Positions 1 through 8,904 of a stretch of 64,000 nucleotides of DNA are shown piece by piece (position 1 is the first letter of the stretch; each line of letters starts with the position of its first letter). Under the pieces are notes generated by a model that saw nothing but the letters and a program-made list of their open reading frames with translations, ran no database searches and was not told the origin of the DNA. Position numbers and translations under genes: made by a program. Origin of the DNA: Flavobacterium sp. (GTDB lineage Bacteria > Bacteroidota > Bacteroidia > Flavobacteriales > Flavobacteriaceae); assembly GCF_027484705.1 (NCBI RefSeq), contig NZ_JAIXSL010000017.1, positions 85,770 to 149,769 of the forward strand, in the 5' to 3' direction.

Positions 1-1257
1 ATTCAGGCCGAAGAAAGTGCGCAATATATCATTATGGGCGAATTATCGCTCGATGGAAGTCTGCAACCGATAAAAGGCGCCTTGCCCATCGCCATCAAAG
101 CTGAAGAAGAAGGGTTCAAAGGTTTTTTTCTGCCGAAGCAAAATGTCAAAGAAGCCGCCATCGTTTCCGGACTCGATGTTTATGGCGTCGAGAACTTACA
201 GGAAGTCATTGATTTTTTTGAAGGCAAAGGCACTTTGGAACCTACATGTATCAATACTCAAGAGGAATTCATCCAGAATCTCGATTTTCCAGAGCATGAT
301 TTCAGCGACGTGAAAGGGCAGGAAGGCATCAAACGTTGTATGGAAATCGCAGCGGCGGGTGGTCACAACATTATTCTAATCGGCCCGCCCGGCGCCGGAA
401 AAACCATGTTAGCGAAAAGATTGCCGAGTATTTTGCCACCGATGACAATACGCGAATCTTTAGAAACCACCAAAATCCACAGTGTTGCCGGAAAGTTAAA
501 AGAAGTCGGCTTGATGAACCAACGGCCGTTTCGCAGCCCGCACCATACGATTTCGAATGTGGCTTTGGTCGGCGGCGGCAGTTATCCGCAACCCGGGGAA
601 ATATCGATGGCGCACAATGGCGTGTTGTTTTTGGATGAATTGCCCGAATTCAAGCGTGAAGTTCTTGAAGTCATGCGACAACCTTTGGAAGACCGTGAAG
701 TGACGATTTCACGCGCCAAATTTACCGTGACTTACCCTTCGTCATTTATGCTCGTGGCGAGTATGAACCCGAGTCCGAGCGGTTATTTCAATGATCCAAC
801 CTCGCCCAGTAATGCTTCGCCCAATGAGATGCAACGCTATCTCAGTAAAATATCGGGGCCATTATTAGACAGAATCGACATTCATATAGAAGTGACGCCG
901 GTTCCTTTCGAAAAACTCTCCGACAACCGTAAATCCGAGAGCAGTCAAATGATTCGAGAGCGCGTTACCAGAGCCCGTGACGTTCAATCGAGAAGGTTTG
1001 AGGATATTCCCGCTGTGAATTACAATGCGCAGATGAGCACGAAATTAATACGCGAATTTTGTGCGCTTGATGATACTTCTTTACAATTATTAAAAACTGC
1101 GATGGAAAGATTGAATTTATCCGCACGCGCTTATGATCGGATTTTGAAAGTTTCCAGAACCATTGCTGATTTGGAAGGTTCTGAGAACGTTGTTGCATCG
1201 CATATTGCTGAAGCTATTCAATACAGAAGTCTGGATCGGGAAGGGTGGCTCGGGTGA
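1..1257 (+). CDS. comM: YifB/ComM family Mg-chelatase-like AAA+ ATPase (5' end missing)
   Basis: The frame is open back to base 1, so the N-terminus lies outside the window and 418 codons are visible. The first 80 residues match the end of the Lon-substrate-like N-terminal domain of the family (IIMGELSLDG). A Walker A motif GPPGAGKT follows at bases 381-404, then the Walker B-like FLDELPEF and the C-terminal Mg-chelatase domain. ComM in other bacteria is a hexameric helicase that promotes branch migration during natural transformation; the role here is taken from that family. The family is usually about 510 residues, so roughly 90 are missing. Confidence 0.93.
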   Translation: MQAEESAQYIIMGELSLDGSLQPIKGALPIAIKAEEEGFKGFFLPKQNVKEAAIVSGLDVYGVENLQEVIDFFEGKGTLEPTCINTQEEFIQNLDFPEHDFSDVKGQEGIKRCMEIAAAGGHNIILIGPPGAGKTMLAKRLPSILPPMTIRESLETTKIHSVAGKLKEVGLMNQRPFRSPHHTISNVALVGGGSYPQPGEISMAHNGVLFLDELPEFKREVLEVMRQPLEDREVTISRAKFTVTYPSSFMLVASMNPSPSGYFNDPTSPSNASPNEMQRYLSKISGPLLDRIDIHIEVTPVPFEKLSDNRKSESSQMIRERVTRARDVQSRRFEDIPAVNYNAQMSTKLIREFCALDDTSLQLLKTAMERLNLSARAYDRILKVSRTIADLEGSENVVASHIAEAIQYRSLDREGWLG

Positions 1258-1418
1258 AGTGGATTAAAAAGTAAATTTTACTACTCCATTTCTGAATTGT
1301 ATAACAAACTTCACTAAAATAGCAGGAATTTTATAAAACTTTATCATTTGCTTGATGGGGCACTATTTACTGCTGATTCTGGGTGCGAATTACCTACTAT
1401 CGCATCACAGCAGTTTAT

Positions 1419-1490
1419 AACAACACTATAAGGGATGTTTATTGATAAACCCAATTTAAGAGACTTTATTGGTTCCTTTATAGTGTTGTT
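1419..1490. repeat. Nested inverted repeat (possible three-way-junction RNA or terminator)
   Basis: AACAACACTATAAGG (1419-1433) pairs with CCTTTATAGTGTTGTT (1475-1490). Inside are two adjoining hairpins, GTTTAT-TG-ATAAAC (1437-1450) and CCAAT...ATTGG (1451-1472). A T-rich run follows at 1489-1498. It sits in the 275-bp gap between comM and yaaA and could be an elaborate terminator, a small structured RNA or a miniature element. Confidence 0.5.
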
Positions 1491-1532
1491 TTTTATTTGG
1501 AATGCTTATTTTTGAATACCAAAAAAAGCACC

Positions 1533-2291
1533 ATGAAAATTATCATTTCTCCAGCCAAATCGCTCGATTTCGAAAAGCCGTTACCGACGCCAAAACACAC
1601 GATGCCGAAATTCCTCAAAGACAGTCGTGTGATCAACAAAGCCATCAAAAAGAAAAAGCCGAAAGAACTCATGGAACTCATGTCGATTTCCGACAAACTT
1701 GCCGATCTCAACTGGCAACGCAACAAAGTTTGGAAAACGCCTTTTACGCCCGAAAATGCACGCCCGGCGATGTACGCTTTCGCGGGCGATGTGTATATTG
1801 GCCTAGACAGTTATTCGATTGTTGAAGATAAATTAGAACCGCTACAGGACAAACTTCGCATTCTTTCAGGTTTGTATGGATTGCTCAAACCACTCGATTT
1901 GGTACAGGCTTATAGACTTGAAATGGGAACGCATTTGCCTATTGGAGAAAATAAAAACTTATATGAATTCTGGAAAAAGAAGTTGACTGCAGCCTTAAAT
2001 AAAGAACTCAAAAAAGGCGAACTGTTTCTCAATTTAGCGAGCAACGAATACGCTTCAGCCATTGATTTTAAAGCACTTAAAGTTCCCGTGGTCACGGCAG
2101 ATTTTCTCGATATGAAAGACGGAAAACTCAAAATGATCAGCTTCTTTGCGAAAAAGGCGCGAGGCATGATGGTGCGTTATATCATCGATACGAATGCGGA
2201 AACCATCGAGGATTTAAAAGGCTTTAACTATGAAGGCTATCGTTTCGACGCCACTTTATCGAAAGGCAATACTTTGGTTTTCACGCGTTAG
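1533..2291 (+). CDS. yaaA: YaaA family peroxide stress protein (DUF328)
   Basis: The product is 252 residues, the normal family length, and begins MKIIISPAKSLDF, which is the family's N-terminal signature. I placed the start at 1533 because the longer frame from 1497 adds residues that do not belong to the family. YaaA in E. coli limits intracellular free iron and so protects from hydrogen peroxide damage; the fold binds DNA. Family residues such as NLASNEYASAI and FFAKKARGMMVRYI are visible. No operon partner: the next gene starts 69 bases downstream with its own leader. Confidence 0.93.
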   Translation: MKIIISPAKSLDFEKPLPTPKHTMPKFLKDSRVINKAIKKKKPKELMELMSISDKLADLNWQRNKVWKTPFTPENARPAMYAFAGDVYIGLDSYSIVEDKLEPLQDKLRILSGLYGLLKPLDLVQAYRLEMGTHLPIGENKNLYEFWKKKLTAALNKELKKGELFLNLASNEYASAIDFKALKVPVVTADFLDMKDGKLKMISFFAKKARGMMVRYIIDTNAETIEDLKGFNYEGYRFDATLSKGNTLVFTR

Positions 2292-2360
2292 CGCAGAATG
2301 TTAATTAAATTGCTCTTGTATAGTATTTTATTACATTTACATCCATTAAAAATTTTAAAT

Positions 2361-3536
2361 ATGATTAAAAAGAGTTTCGTATTCGCAGGAATATTGTGTT
2401 CGCTGAGTTTGTTCGCTCAGGACGAACTGATCAAAAAAGTGATTGGAAATGCTTCGGTGAATTCCAAATTTGAGTTCAAAGATGTCATCAACGTTGAGAA
2501 TACATCCGTGAAAAGTCAAGGTTCAGCGGGAACTTGCTGGAGTTATTCGGGAAATTCATTTCTGGAATCTGAAATGATCAAAAACGGAAAAGCACCGGTT
2601 GATTTGGCCGAAATCTATTCTGCACGCCACGTTTATTTAGGCAAAGCCAGAAACTATATCCTTTTTAATGGAAACATAGGATTGGGCGATGGCGGCGAAA
2701 CGCACGATGTCATGAATATGTTGCGCAAATACGGCGCAATGCCACAACAGGCTTACACTTATGAAGATTACGGAAAAGGTGCTTTGAAATCGGATGACTT
2801 CCAAGCGGAATTTAAAAAAATACTCGATGCGTACATCAAAAATGAAGATCCGAAAAAAGGTGCTTCATGGGTTACCGACATCAACAATTATATGGATGAG
2901 AAATTGGGTAAACTGCCTGAAACATTTACTTATGCCGGAAAAACCTACACGCCAAAAACGTTTGCTAAAGAAGTCGTGGGCATCAATCCGGATGATTATG
3001 TAGAGTTTTCTTCTTATAAAGACAATCCGTATTACCAGAAAATGGTTTTGCCTGTGCCGGACAACTGGAGCTATGATCAAGTGTATAACGTTCCGATGAA
3101 AGAAATGACTGATATCATCGATTATGCTTTGACTAAAGGTTACACGGTGGCTTGGTCTTCAGATGTTTCAGAACCATACTTCAGTTGGAAAAACGGTGTA
3201 GCCGAAGTTCCGGATTTAGACATTTACAACATCACGCCTGAGCAAAAGAAAACCCTTTTCGATGGCCCAATCAAAGAGAAAGAAGTTACGGAAGATTTGC
3301 GTTTGGAAGGTTTATACACTTTGACGACAACTGACGACCACGCGATGCAAATAGTTGGTTTGGCCAAAGACCAAAACGGAAAAGAATACTATAAAGTGAA
3401 AAATTCCTGGGGCGCGACCAATGATTATAAAGGTTATTTGTATGTGACCAAAGCGTTCGTACAATTGAAATCTACGGGAATTTTGCTCAACAAGGCGGGA
3501 ATTCCGAAAGCTACCAAAAGTAAAATCAGAGTATAA
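2361..3536 (+). CDS. Secreted C1-type cysteine peptidase (aminopeptidase C / bleomycin hydrolase-like)
   Basis: The 391-residue product starts with a signal peptide ending LSLFAQ (about residue 20). The catalytic Cys is in GSAGTCWSYS (C59), the His in TTDDHAMQIVG (about residue 320) and the Asn in VKNSWGAT (about residue 340), in the order of papain-clan C1B enzymes. The start at 2361 gives a proper signal peptide; the in-frame start at 2298 adds a second hydrophobic stretch and is less likely. Cytosolic bleomycin hydrolases lack a signal peptide, so this is an exported version typical of Bacteroidota. Substrate unknown. Confidence 0.88.
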   Translation: MIKKSFVFAGILCSLSLFAQDELIKKVIGNASVNSKFEFKDVINVENTSVKSQGSAGTCWSYSGNSFLESEMIKNGKAPVDLAEIYSARHVYLGKARNYILFNGNIGLGDGGETHDVMNMLRKYGAMPQQAYTYEDYGKGALKSDDFQAEFKKILDAYIKNEDPKKGASWVTDINNYMDEKLGKLPETFTYAGKTYTPKTFAKEVVGINPDDYVEFSSYKDNPYYQKMVLPVPDNWSYDQVYNVPMKEMTDIIDYALTKGYTVAWSSDVSEPYFSWKNGVAEVPDLDIYNITPEQKKTLFDGPIKEKEVTEDLRLEGLYTLTTTDDHAMQIVGLAKDQNGKEYYKVKNSWGATNDYKGYLYVTKAFVQLKSTGILLNKAGIPKATKSKIRV

Positions 3537-3540
3537 ATGA

Positions 3541-3566
3541 AAAATCCCGATGCGAATCGGGATTTT
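3541..3566. terminator. Bidirectional hairpin terminator
   Basis: AAAATCCCGAT (3541-3551) pairs with ATCGGGATTTT (3556-3566) over a short loop, followed by a T run. It lies between the converging C1 peptidase gene and the small minus-strand gene ending at 3581. Confidence 0.85.
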
Positions 3567-3580
3567 TTTTGGAATTTTAT

Positions 3581-3922
3581 TTACTCAAACTCTTCGTATA
3601 CTCTCAAAGTTTCGCGGGTAATTTTTCTTTGGCTTAAGGACAACTCGCGCATTGATTCCACGCCTTTTTTAGCGCAACGGTTGATGTGTTTTAAGCCACT
3701 CGATAATTCCTCTAATTTTTTGGCTTCGATGGCGGTCAGTTTGCTTTTTATTTGGGAAACAAATTCGGTAAAATCTGAATATACCTGGTGGTGTTCGTCA
3801 AATTCGGACTTTAGTTCCTCGAAAGATTCCTTGATGTCGCGGCTTAAATCATTCGAATAATATTCGCTTTTATCGCGAAATTCCTGAATCATTCTTTTGG
3901 TATTGTTTCTAAATAATCCCAT
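3581..3922 (-). CDS. Small coiled-coil protein of unknown function
   Basis: The 113-residue product is hydrophilic, alpha-helical and charged, with no signal peptide or membrane segment. I start it at MGLFRNN (3922); an ATG two codons upstream is also possible. A good -7 box (TACATTTG on the minus strand, bases 3966-3973) lies about 45 bases upstream. I do not recognise the family. It faces the C1 peptidase gene and shares a terminator with it. Confidence 0.72.
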   Translation of the reverse strand: MGLFRNNTKRMIQEFRDKSEYYSNDLSRDIKESFEELKSEFDEHHQVYSDFTEFVSQIKSKLTAIEAKKLEELSSGLKHINRCAKKGVESMRELSLSQRKITRETLRVYEEFE

Positions 3923-4045
3923 AATCATTATGCTTTAAAAATGACTTAATTGATTTATTATCAATCAAATGTAAAGATAAATTTTTTAAGTAGGAATGCG
4001 TTTGTTAATAAAATCGATAAGTTGTCAATCTAAACCGACAAGCTG

Positions 4046-5635
4046 TCAATGCATCGCTTCTGACATGTCGACTTTCGATTTTCCTTTTTTGATGAACAGG
4101 ATGATCGGAATACAACAAAGGAACATCAACCCGAGATACCAGAAAATATCCATATACGACATCACAGTGCTTTGTTTTGTTACTGAAAAATCCATGATTT
4201 GGTAGGCTTTTGCCAATGCCTCATTAGGACTGAACCCTTTCGCCATGAAACTTTTTTGAAGTTGGATGACGCGCTGTTGCACTTCAATTTTAGTGACATC
4301 CAAATTCGCAATCAAATCCACGCGGTGTTTTTGCGAAAAACGCGTGATATAAGTCGTGATGATCGCAATCCCAAAAGAACCGCCCAACTGACGCATCATT
4401 CCTGTAAACGCCGCGCCTTCTCCGATGCTTTTCCCTTTAAGGGTTGACAAAGCCATCGTCGTAATCGGAACGAACAATAAGCCAAGTCCGATACCGCGCA
4501 TGATTAAAGGCCAAAACATATGTTCGACGCCTGTATCCGGTGTGATGACATTATACATCCAAAAAGTAAAGCCAAAGAAAATCGCAAAACCAAGAGCCAC
4601 AAGATAGGCCTGAGGCACACCTTTCTGAATCAGGTTCCCAATAATCGGCATCATGAAAGCGGTTGTAATCGATCCCGGAATCAACAGCAATCCCGCATCG
4701 GTGGCCGTCCAGCCTAGAATTTGTTGCGTATAGATCGGAATCACCAAAGTCGATCCGTATAGACCAAAACCAAGGATAAAACACATCGCCGTTCCGACGC
4801 GCAGGTTTCCATCTTTCAAAACCCGAAGATTTACAATCGGATTTTCATAGGTCATTTCGCGCCAGATGAATGCTAAAAATCCTAATACGCTTACAATACT
4901 CAATGTCACAATGACCTCGTCGTTGAACCAGTCGTCCTGTTGGCCGTGTTCCAATACAAATTGCAACGATCCGATGAACGCCGCCAGAAACAAAATGCCC
5001 CACCAATCCACTTGATGCGCTTTGAGTTTTTCTCCATATTTTGGGCTTTTTACAAAAGTCAAGGTTAGGAAAGTAGCGATGATTCCAAGCGGAATATTGA
5101 TGTAAAATATATAAGGCCACGAGAAATTATCGACGAGATAACCACCTAAAGGCGGGCCTAAAGTCGGGCCAACAATCACGCCCATTCCATAAATAGCTTG
5201 CGCCATACCGCGTTTTGCAGCAGGATAACTTTCAGTAATAATCGTTTGAGCGGTCACCAGTAACGCACCGCCACCCAAACCTTGGATGAAACGGAAAGCC
5301 ACGAGTTCCCAGATATTGTCTGCATTCCCGCAAAGGAATGAGGCCGTGGTGAATATGATGATCGAAACCGCAAAATAATTCTGCCGTCCGAATTGTTGTG
5401 AAAGCCAGCTCGTCATCGGGATGACGATAACGTTCGCAATCGCGTAAGCTGTAATCACCCAAGCCACATCGTTGAGCGTAGCGCCGAGACTTCCACGCAT
5501 GTCGGTCAGCGCTACGTTGACAATCGTGGTATCGACGATCTCAAGCAATGCGCACATCACCGCAGTGATCGTAATGATCACACGGCGGAATCCGTATTCT
5601 ACTAAATCATCGGCCTGAACAGTTGGTGCTGCCAT
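4046..5635 (-). CDS. DHA2-family MFS multidrug transporter (EmrB-like)
   Basis: The 529-residue protein has about 14 predicted membrane segments, as expected for the DHA2 drug:proton antiporters. Motif A-like and motif C-like stretches are visible (SWLSQQFGRQN; GVIVGPTLGPPLGGYL, the antiporter motif). The operon order is TetR, TolC-like, HlyD-like, then this gene, which describes a complete tripartite efflux pump. An intergenic repeat of 90 bases separates it from the HlyD-like gene. The substrate cannot be read from sequence. Confidence 0.93.
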   Translation of the reverse strand: MAAPTVQADDLVEYGFRRVIITITAVMCALLEIVDTTIVNVALTDMRGSLGATLNDVAWVITAYAIANVIVIPMTSWLSQQFGRQNYFAVSIIIFTTASFLCGNADNIWELVAFRFIQGLGGGALLVTAQTIITESYPAAKRGMAQAIYGMGVIVGPTLGPPLGGYLVDNFSWPYIFYINIPLGIIATFLTLTFVKSPKYGEKLKAHQVDWWGILFLAAFIGSLQFVLEHGQQDDWFNDEVIVTLSIVSVLGFLAFIWREMTYENPIVNLRVLKDGNLRVGTAMCFILGFGLYGSTLVIPIYTQQILGWTATDAGLLLIPGSITTAFMMPIIGNLIQKGVPQAYLVALGFAIFFGFTFWMYNVITPDTGVEHMFWPLIMRGIGLGLLFVPITTMALSTLKGKSIGEGAAFTGMMRQLGGSFGIAIITTYITRFSQKHRVDLIANLDVTKIEVQQRVIQLQKSFMAKGFSPNEALAKAYQIMDFSVTKQSTVMSYMDIFWYLGLMFLCCIPIILFIKKGKSKVDMSEAMH

Positions 5636-5677
5636 ATTGGATTTTCTTTTTGAGCATTAAAAGTAAATTGGTGTACG

Positions 5678-5767
5678 ATTGCGCTAGCCCTGATAGCAGC
5701 GATATCCTTTTGTGCCGGCGTTCGGCGCAAAAGATTTAGCGGATAGCAGGATCAGCTTCTGAAAAAA
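5678..5767. repeat. Dispersed intergenic hairpin repeat, copy A
   Basis: This copy shares blocks with a second copy at 15547-15648: an AGCCCYGATA start, ATCC, an 11-bp stem, CGGATAGC and GGATCAGCT. The stem is CTTTTGTGCCG (5708-5718) with CGGCGCAAAAG (5724-5734) over a five-base loop. It is placed inside an operon, between the HlyD-like and MFS genes. Confidence 0.72.
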
Positions 5768-6847
5768 TTACTTCAAATGAACGTCTACATCCGCATTCAT
5801 GCCCGGACGCAACAGTTTGATTTTTTCGATATCGTTGTTCGTATCGAGCGTGATTTTTACAGGCAATCGTTGGATCGTTTTGACGAAATTTCCAGTAGCA
5901 TTATCAGGCGGAAGCAACGAAAAGCGCGAACCAGTAGCAGGCGAGAACGAAGCAATCGTGCCTTCGAATTCCGTGTCAGGATAAGCATCGACCTTGATGG
6001 AAACCTTTTGGCCGGCGACCATTTTGTTGAGTTGCGTTTCCTTGAAGTTGGCGATTACCCATGCTTCGGCGTTGTTGATGATGTAGAACAACGACTGTCC
6101 GGGTTGCAAATATTGGCCAGGTTGTATGCTGATTTTGGAAACTTGTCCGTCAATCGCTGCGGTGACTACGGTGTAATTGAGGTTCAGTTTCGCAGCGTCC
6201 AATTGGGCTTGCGCTTTTTTGATGTTGGCGGCGGCGACGTCGGTTTGTTTTCCGCTGACATTCGATTTGGCTTCGATCACGGTTTTTTGGTAAGCGCTGG
6301 CTTTTTGCTGTTGCTGTAAAATACGCAATTGGCTTTCGGCTTCTTGTTTGGCGGCTAAAGCTTGTTCGAATTGCTGTTTGGTGATCGTGTGGTTTTTATA
6401 CAAATTGTTGTAACGTTCGAAATCATTCGTAGCCAAACCCAATCGAATTTTGGCGGTTTCGATGTTGCCCGAGGCAGATTTTACATTCGCATCTGATGCG
6501 GAAATATTTGCGGAAGCACCCTGAACGTCGGCTTTTGCGGCGGCATAACTTCCTTGTGCGGCTACTAACGCGGCTTCGGCTTCCTCGACTTTTACGATAT
6601 AATCTTTGTTGTCGATCGTGAATAAAGTGTCGCCTTTCTTTACGAAATCATTGTCTTTGACATACACTTTGGTCACATAACCGCTTATTCTTGGAATGAT
6701 CGGGTTCATGTTTTTCTCAATCTGCGCATCGTCTGTGGTTTCGTGGGCGCGAGAATGTAAGAATTTATAAACGCCGTAAGTGCCGCCTGCGAGAATCAAT
6801 ACGGAGAAAATGATGATGAATTTCTTGTTGGTTTTTTTTGCTTCCAT
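5768..6847 (-). CDS. HlyD/EmrA-family membrane fusion protein
   Basis: The 359-residue protein has one N-terminal membrane anchor (about residues 9-28). A biotinyl-lipoyl half-motif around VKKGDTLFTI, a long alanine-rich coiled coil (about 80-210) and the returning lipoyl/beta-barrel region (VSKISIQPGQYLQPGQ) follow. It would bridge the inner-membrane MFS pump and the TolC-like channel across the periplasm. It starts 4 bases after the TolC-like gene ends, so the two are surely co-transcribed. Confidence 0.93.
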   Translation of the reverse strand: MEAKKTNKKFIIIFSVLILAGGTYGVYKFLHSRAHETTDDAQIEKNMNPIIPRISGYVTKVYVKDNDFVKKGDTLFTIDNKDYIVKVEEAEAALVAAQGSYAAAKADVQGASANISASDANVKSASGNIETAKIRLGLATNDFERYNNLYKNHTITKQQFEQALAAKQEAESQLRILQQQQKASAYQKTVIEAKSNVSGKQTDVAAANIKKAQAQLDAAKLNLNYTVVTAAIDGQVSKISIQPGQYLQPGQSLFYIINNAEAWVIANFKETQLNKMVAGQKVSIKVDAYPDTEFEGTIASFSPATGSRFSLLPPDNATGNFVKTIQRLPVKITLDTNNDIEKIKLLRPGMNADVDVHLK

Positions 6848-6851
6848 GATG

Positions 6852-8189
6852 TTAGTTTTTGCTGAGATTGAAGGATTCCAAAAGTTGGCCTGTAGTGTTT
6901 AGTAATTCGTAATATTTTAAAGCGACGTTGGCTTTGGCATTCGCAAGGTTGATTTTGGCACTTAAGGCATCGACGTCGGCTTCGAGCAAATCATTGGTGT
7001 TTGACAATCCGTTTTCATATTTGTCTTTGACGATTCGGAAATTTTCAGAAGATTGTATGACGGATTCGCTGTAAACCTTATCTTGTTTGACGGCAAGTTC
7101 GTAATCTTCCTGCGCATTTTTGATTTGTATTTTGACGGCGTCGGTGAGTTCGGCTTCCTGTTTTTGAAGTTCAATCGCTTTGCTTTTGGCGACTTTGACG
7201 TCTTTGCCGTTTTTGAATAATGAAGACAAGTTATATGATACTCCAACACCAACATTCATGGCATTAGAAACGGTCAAAGCGTTTTGAATGTCAAGCGCAA
7301 TGTAACCGGCACTTAGCGATAGGGCAGGATAATAACCGCTTTTGGCCACTTTAATTTCAGACTCACTCGCTTTTTCGAGCGAACGGATTGAAGCAACATC
7401 ATCGCGTTTTTCAATCGCTTCGGCTTCGGTTTTTGGAAGGTTATTGAACAGATTAGGATCAATGTTACTCGGACTTACTACGACTTGCGTGTTCGAATTC
7501 ATTTTCAATAAAGTAATCAGACGGAAATTGATCATCTTAAGGTTTTTCTCGGCCTCGTCTAAATTCAATTGGATTCTCGAAACCTGCAGTTGTGATTTCA
7601 ACAAATCGTTTCTGGCGATGATGCCGTTTTGTTCCAAAGCTGTAAAATCAGTGACGCGTTGTTGGCTGCTTTTGAGGCTTTCCTTTAAAAGTTCGACGGT
7701 TTGCTGCGCTTTGTATAAGGCGGCGTAATATTCAATAACCTGAATTGCAGTTTCCGATTTCGAGTGTTCGGCACTCGCGACTTCCGATTGGTAAAGATGT
7801 TCCGAAGCGTCAATGCTGTTTTTGAGTTTAAAACCTGAGAACAAAGGCAGACCGACATTGGCTTGACCTAACATCAACTGATTCACCGGTTTTGATGCGC
7901 CTGAAGTACTGCCCGAATTTGAATTCGATTGGCTTTTGATATTGATATTGGCATTCGTCAAACGCATGTATTGCCCCGAAAGTTTGACATCAGGGTACTG
8001 ATTGTTCTGCACGACTTGCTTTTCGAATTTTTTGGTTTCTACTTTCGCTTTGGCTAGGCCCACGGCATCACTTTTTTCGAGCGCCATGGCTACCGCGTCA
8101 TGTACTGACATGCTGGTTTTTTGTTGTGCTTGTATGCTGGAGATTCCAAACAGCAATACTATAAGGAATCTGATGGCGTTAATTTTCAT
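6852..8189 (-). CDS. TolC-family outer-membrane efflux channel
   Basis: The 445-residue protein starts with a signal peptide ending ISSIQA and shows two repeats of long amphipathic helices separated by strand segments, the TolC layout. I place the start at 8189 (MKINAIRF), because the longer frame adds 25 residues without a signal peptide. That start lies inside the last codons of the tetR gene (11-base overlap), which suggests translational coupling. Role: exit duct of the EmrAB-like pump encoded downstream. Confidence 0.92.
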   Translation of the reverse strand: MKINAIRFLIVLLFGISSIQAQQKTSMSVHDAVAMALEKSDAVGLAKAKVETKKFEKQVVQNNQYPDVKLSGQYMRLTNANINIKSQSNSNSGSTSGASKPVNQLMLGQANVGLPLFSGFKLKNSIDASEHLYQSEVASAEHSKSETAIQVIEYYAALYKAQQTVELLKESLKSSQQRVTDFTALEQNGIIARNDLLKSQLQVSRIQLNLDEAEKNLKMINFRLITLLKMNSNTQVVVSPSNIDPNLFNNLPKTEAEAIEKRDDVASIRSLEKASESEIKVAKSGYYPALSLSAGYIALDIQNALTVSNAMNVGVGVSYNLSSLFKNGKDVKVAKSKAIELQKQEAELTDAVKIQIKNAQEDYELAVKQDKVYSESVIQSSENFRIVKDKYENGLSNTNDLLEADVDALSAKINLANAKANVALKYYELLNTTGQLLESFNLSKN

Positions 8190-8805
8190 AAAGAAGCAGG
8201 GATTGAATGGTTTGCTGAATGTGTTTGGTGAGTTCGGTTTTGATGTATTGGTCGTAAGCCGCATCGGATTCTAATCCGAGCATTTCTTCATAATGTGGGC
8301 GGTTCATCTGGAAATGGAAAAAAGGTCCAAGGATGGTGGATGGAATCAGGAAGATGTTGATGTCTTTTCGGAAAACGTTTTCTTTCTGGCCTTCGATGAT
8401 TATTTTTTTAATGATTTCGAAGTTTTGCTTTTTGACTTCTGTGAACGATTTGAGATCAAGTTCCCTTTTTTTAGAAGTCAGTTCAAAATGCAGAATCTGG
8501 TAAATACATTTGTTTTTATTAATTTGGAAAATGTACAATTCTATAAGCTTGTTTATCTTTTCGATGGATGAAATCGCTTCTTTGGACAAAGTTTCCAACT
8601 GTAATTTCATATCAGAAGTACGCGAAAAAATCAATGATTCGAGCATTTTCTCTTTAGAACCGAAATAGTACGAAACCATCGCGACGTTGATGTGGGCTTC
8701 TCTGGCGATATCCCTGATGGAAGTTCCGTCAAACCCTTTTTCGGCAAACAGCTTTTCAGCCACCTGAAGAATCTGTATTTGTTTTTCGTTTAAATCGTGA
8801 GGCAT
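8179..8805 (-). CDS. TetR-family transcriptional repressor of the efflux operon
   Basis: The product is about 208 residues. The N-terminal helix-turn-helix is clear (TSIRDIAREAHINVAMVSYYF, approximately residues 30-50), followed by a helical ligand-binding region. I prefer the start MPHDLNEK at 8805; an ATG at 8814 in frame is only about 7 bases from the predicted transcript start. It is the first gene of the operon and two 18-bp palindromes cover its promoter, so autorepression together with the pump genes is the simplest model. The inducer is unknown. Confidence 0.9.
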   Translation of the reverse strand: MPHDLNEKQIQILQVAEKLFAEKGFDGTSIRDIAREAHINVAMVSYYFGSKEKMLESLIFSRTSDMKLQLETLSKEAISSIEKINKLIELYIFQINKNKCIYQILHFELTSKKRELDLKSFTEVKKQNFEIIKKIIIEGQKENVFRKDINIFLIPSTILGPFFHFQMNRPHYEEMLGLESDAAYDQYIKTELTKHIQQTIQSLLLYEN

Positions 8806-8827
8806 AATAGTCATGTTAAAAACGAGA

Positions 8828-8866
8828 CAAATTTAAACGTTTGTTTAAATTAAACGATTGTTTAAA
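8828..8866 (-). promoter_or_regulatory. Efflux-operon promoter with two tandem TetR operators
   Basis: TTTAAACGTTTGTTTAAA (8832-8849) and ATTAAACGATTGTTTAAA (8849-8866) are near-identical 18-bp elements, each an inverted repeat TTAAAC-N4-GTTTAA. A consensus -7 box, TAAATTTG on the minus strand (8828-8835), overlaps the first. Binding would block polymerase directly. Confidence 0.82.
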
Positions 8867-8904
8867 TTTGATTTAACATAATATTAACGGCTACTTAACA
8901 AGAT

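Noticed and set aside
1497..1532. Longer N-terminus of YaaA starting at 1497
   Set aside because: The extra residues are not part of the family, and MKIIISPAKS at 1533 is the conserved start.
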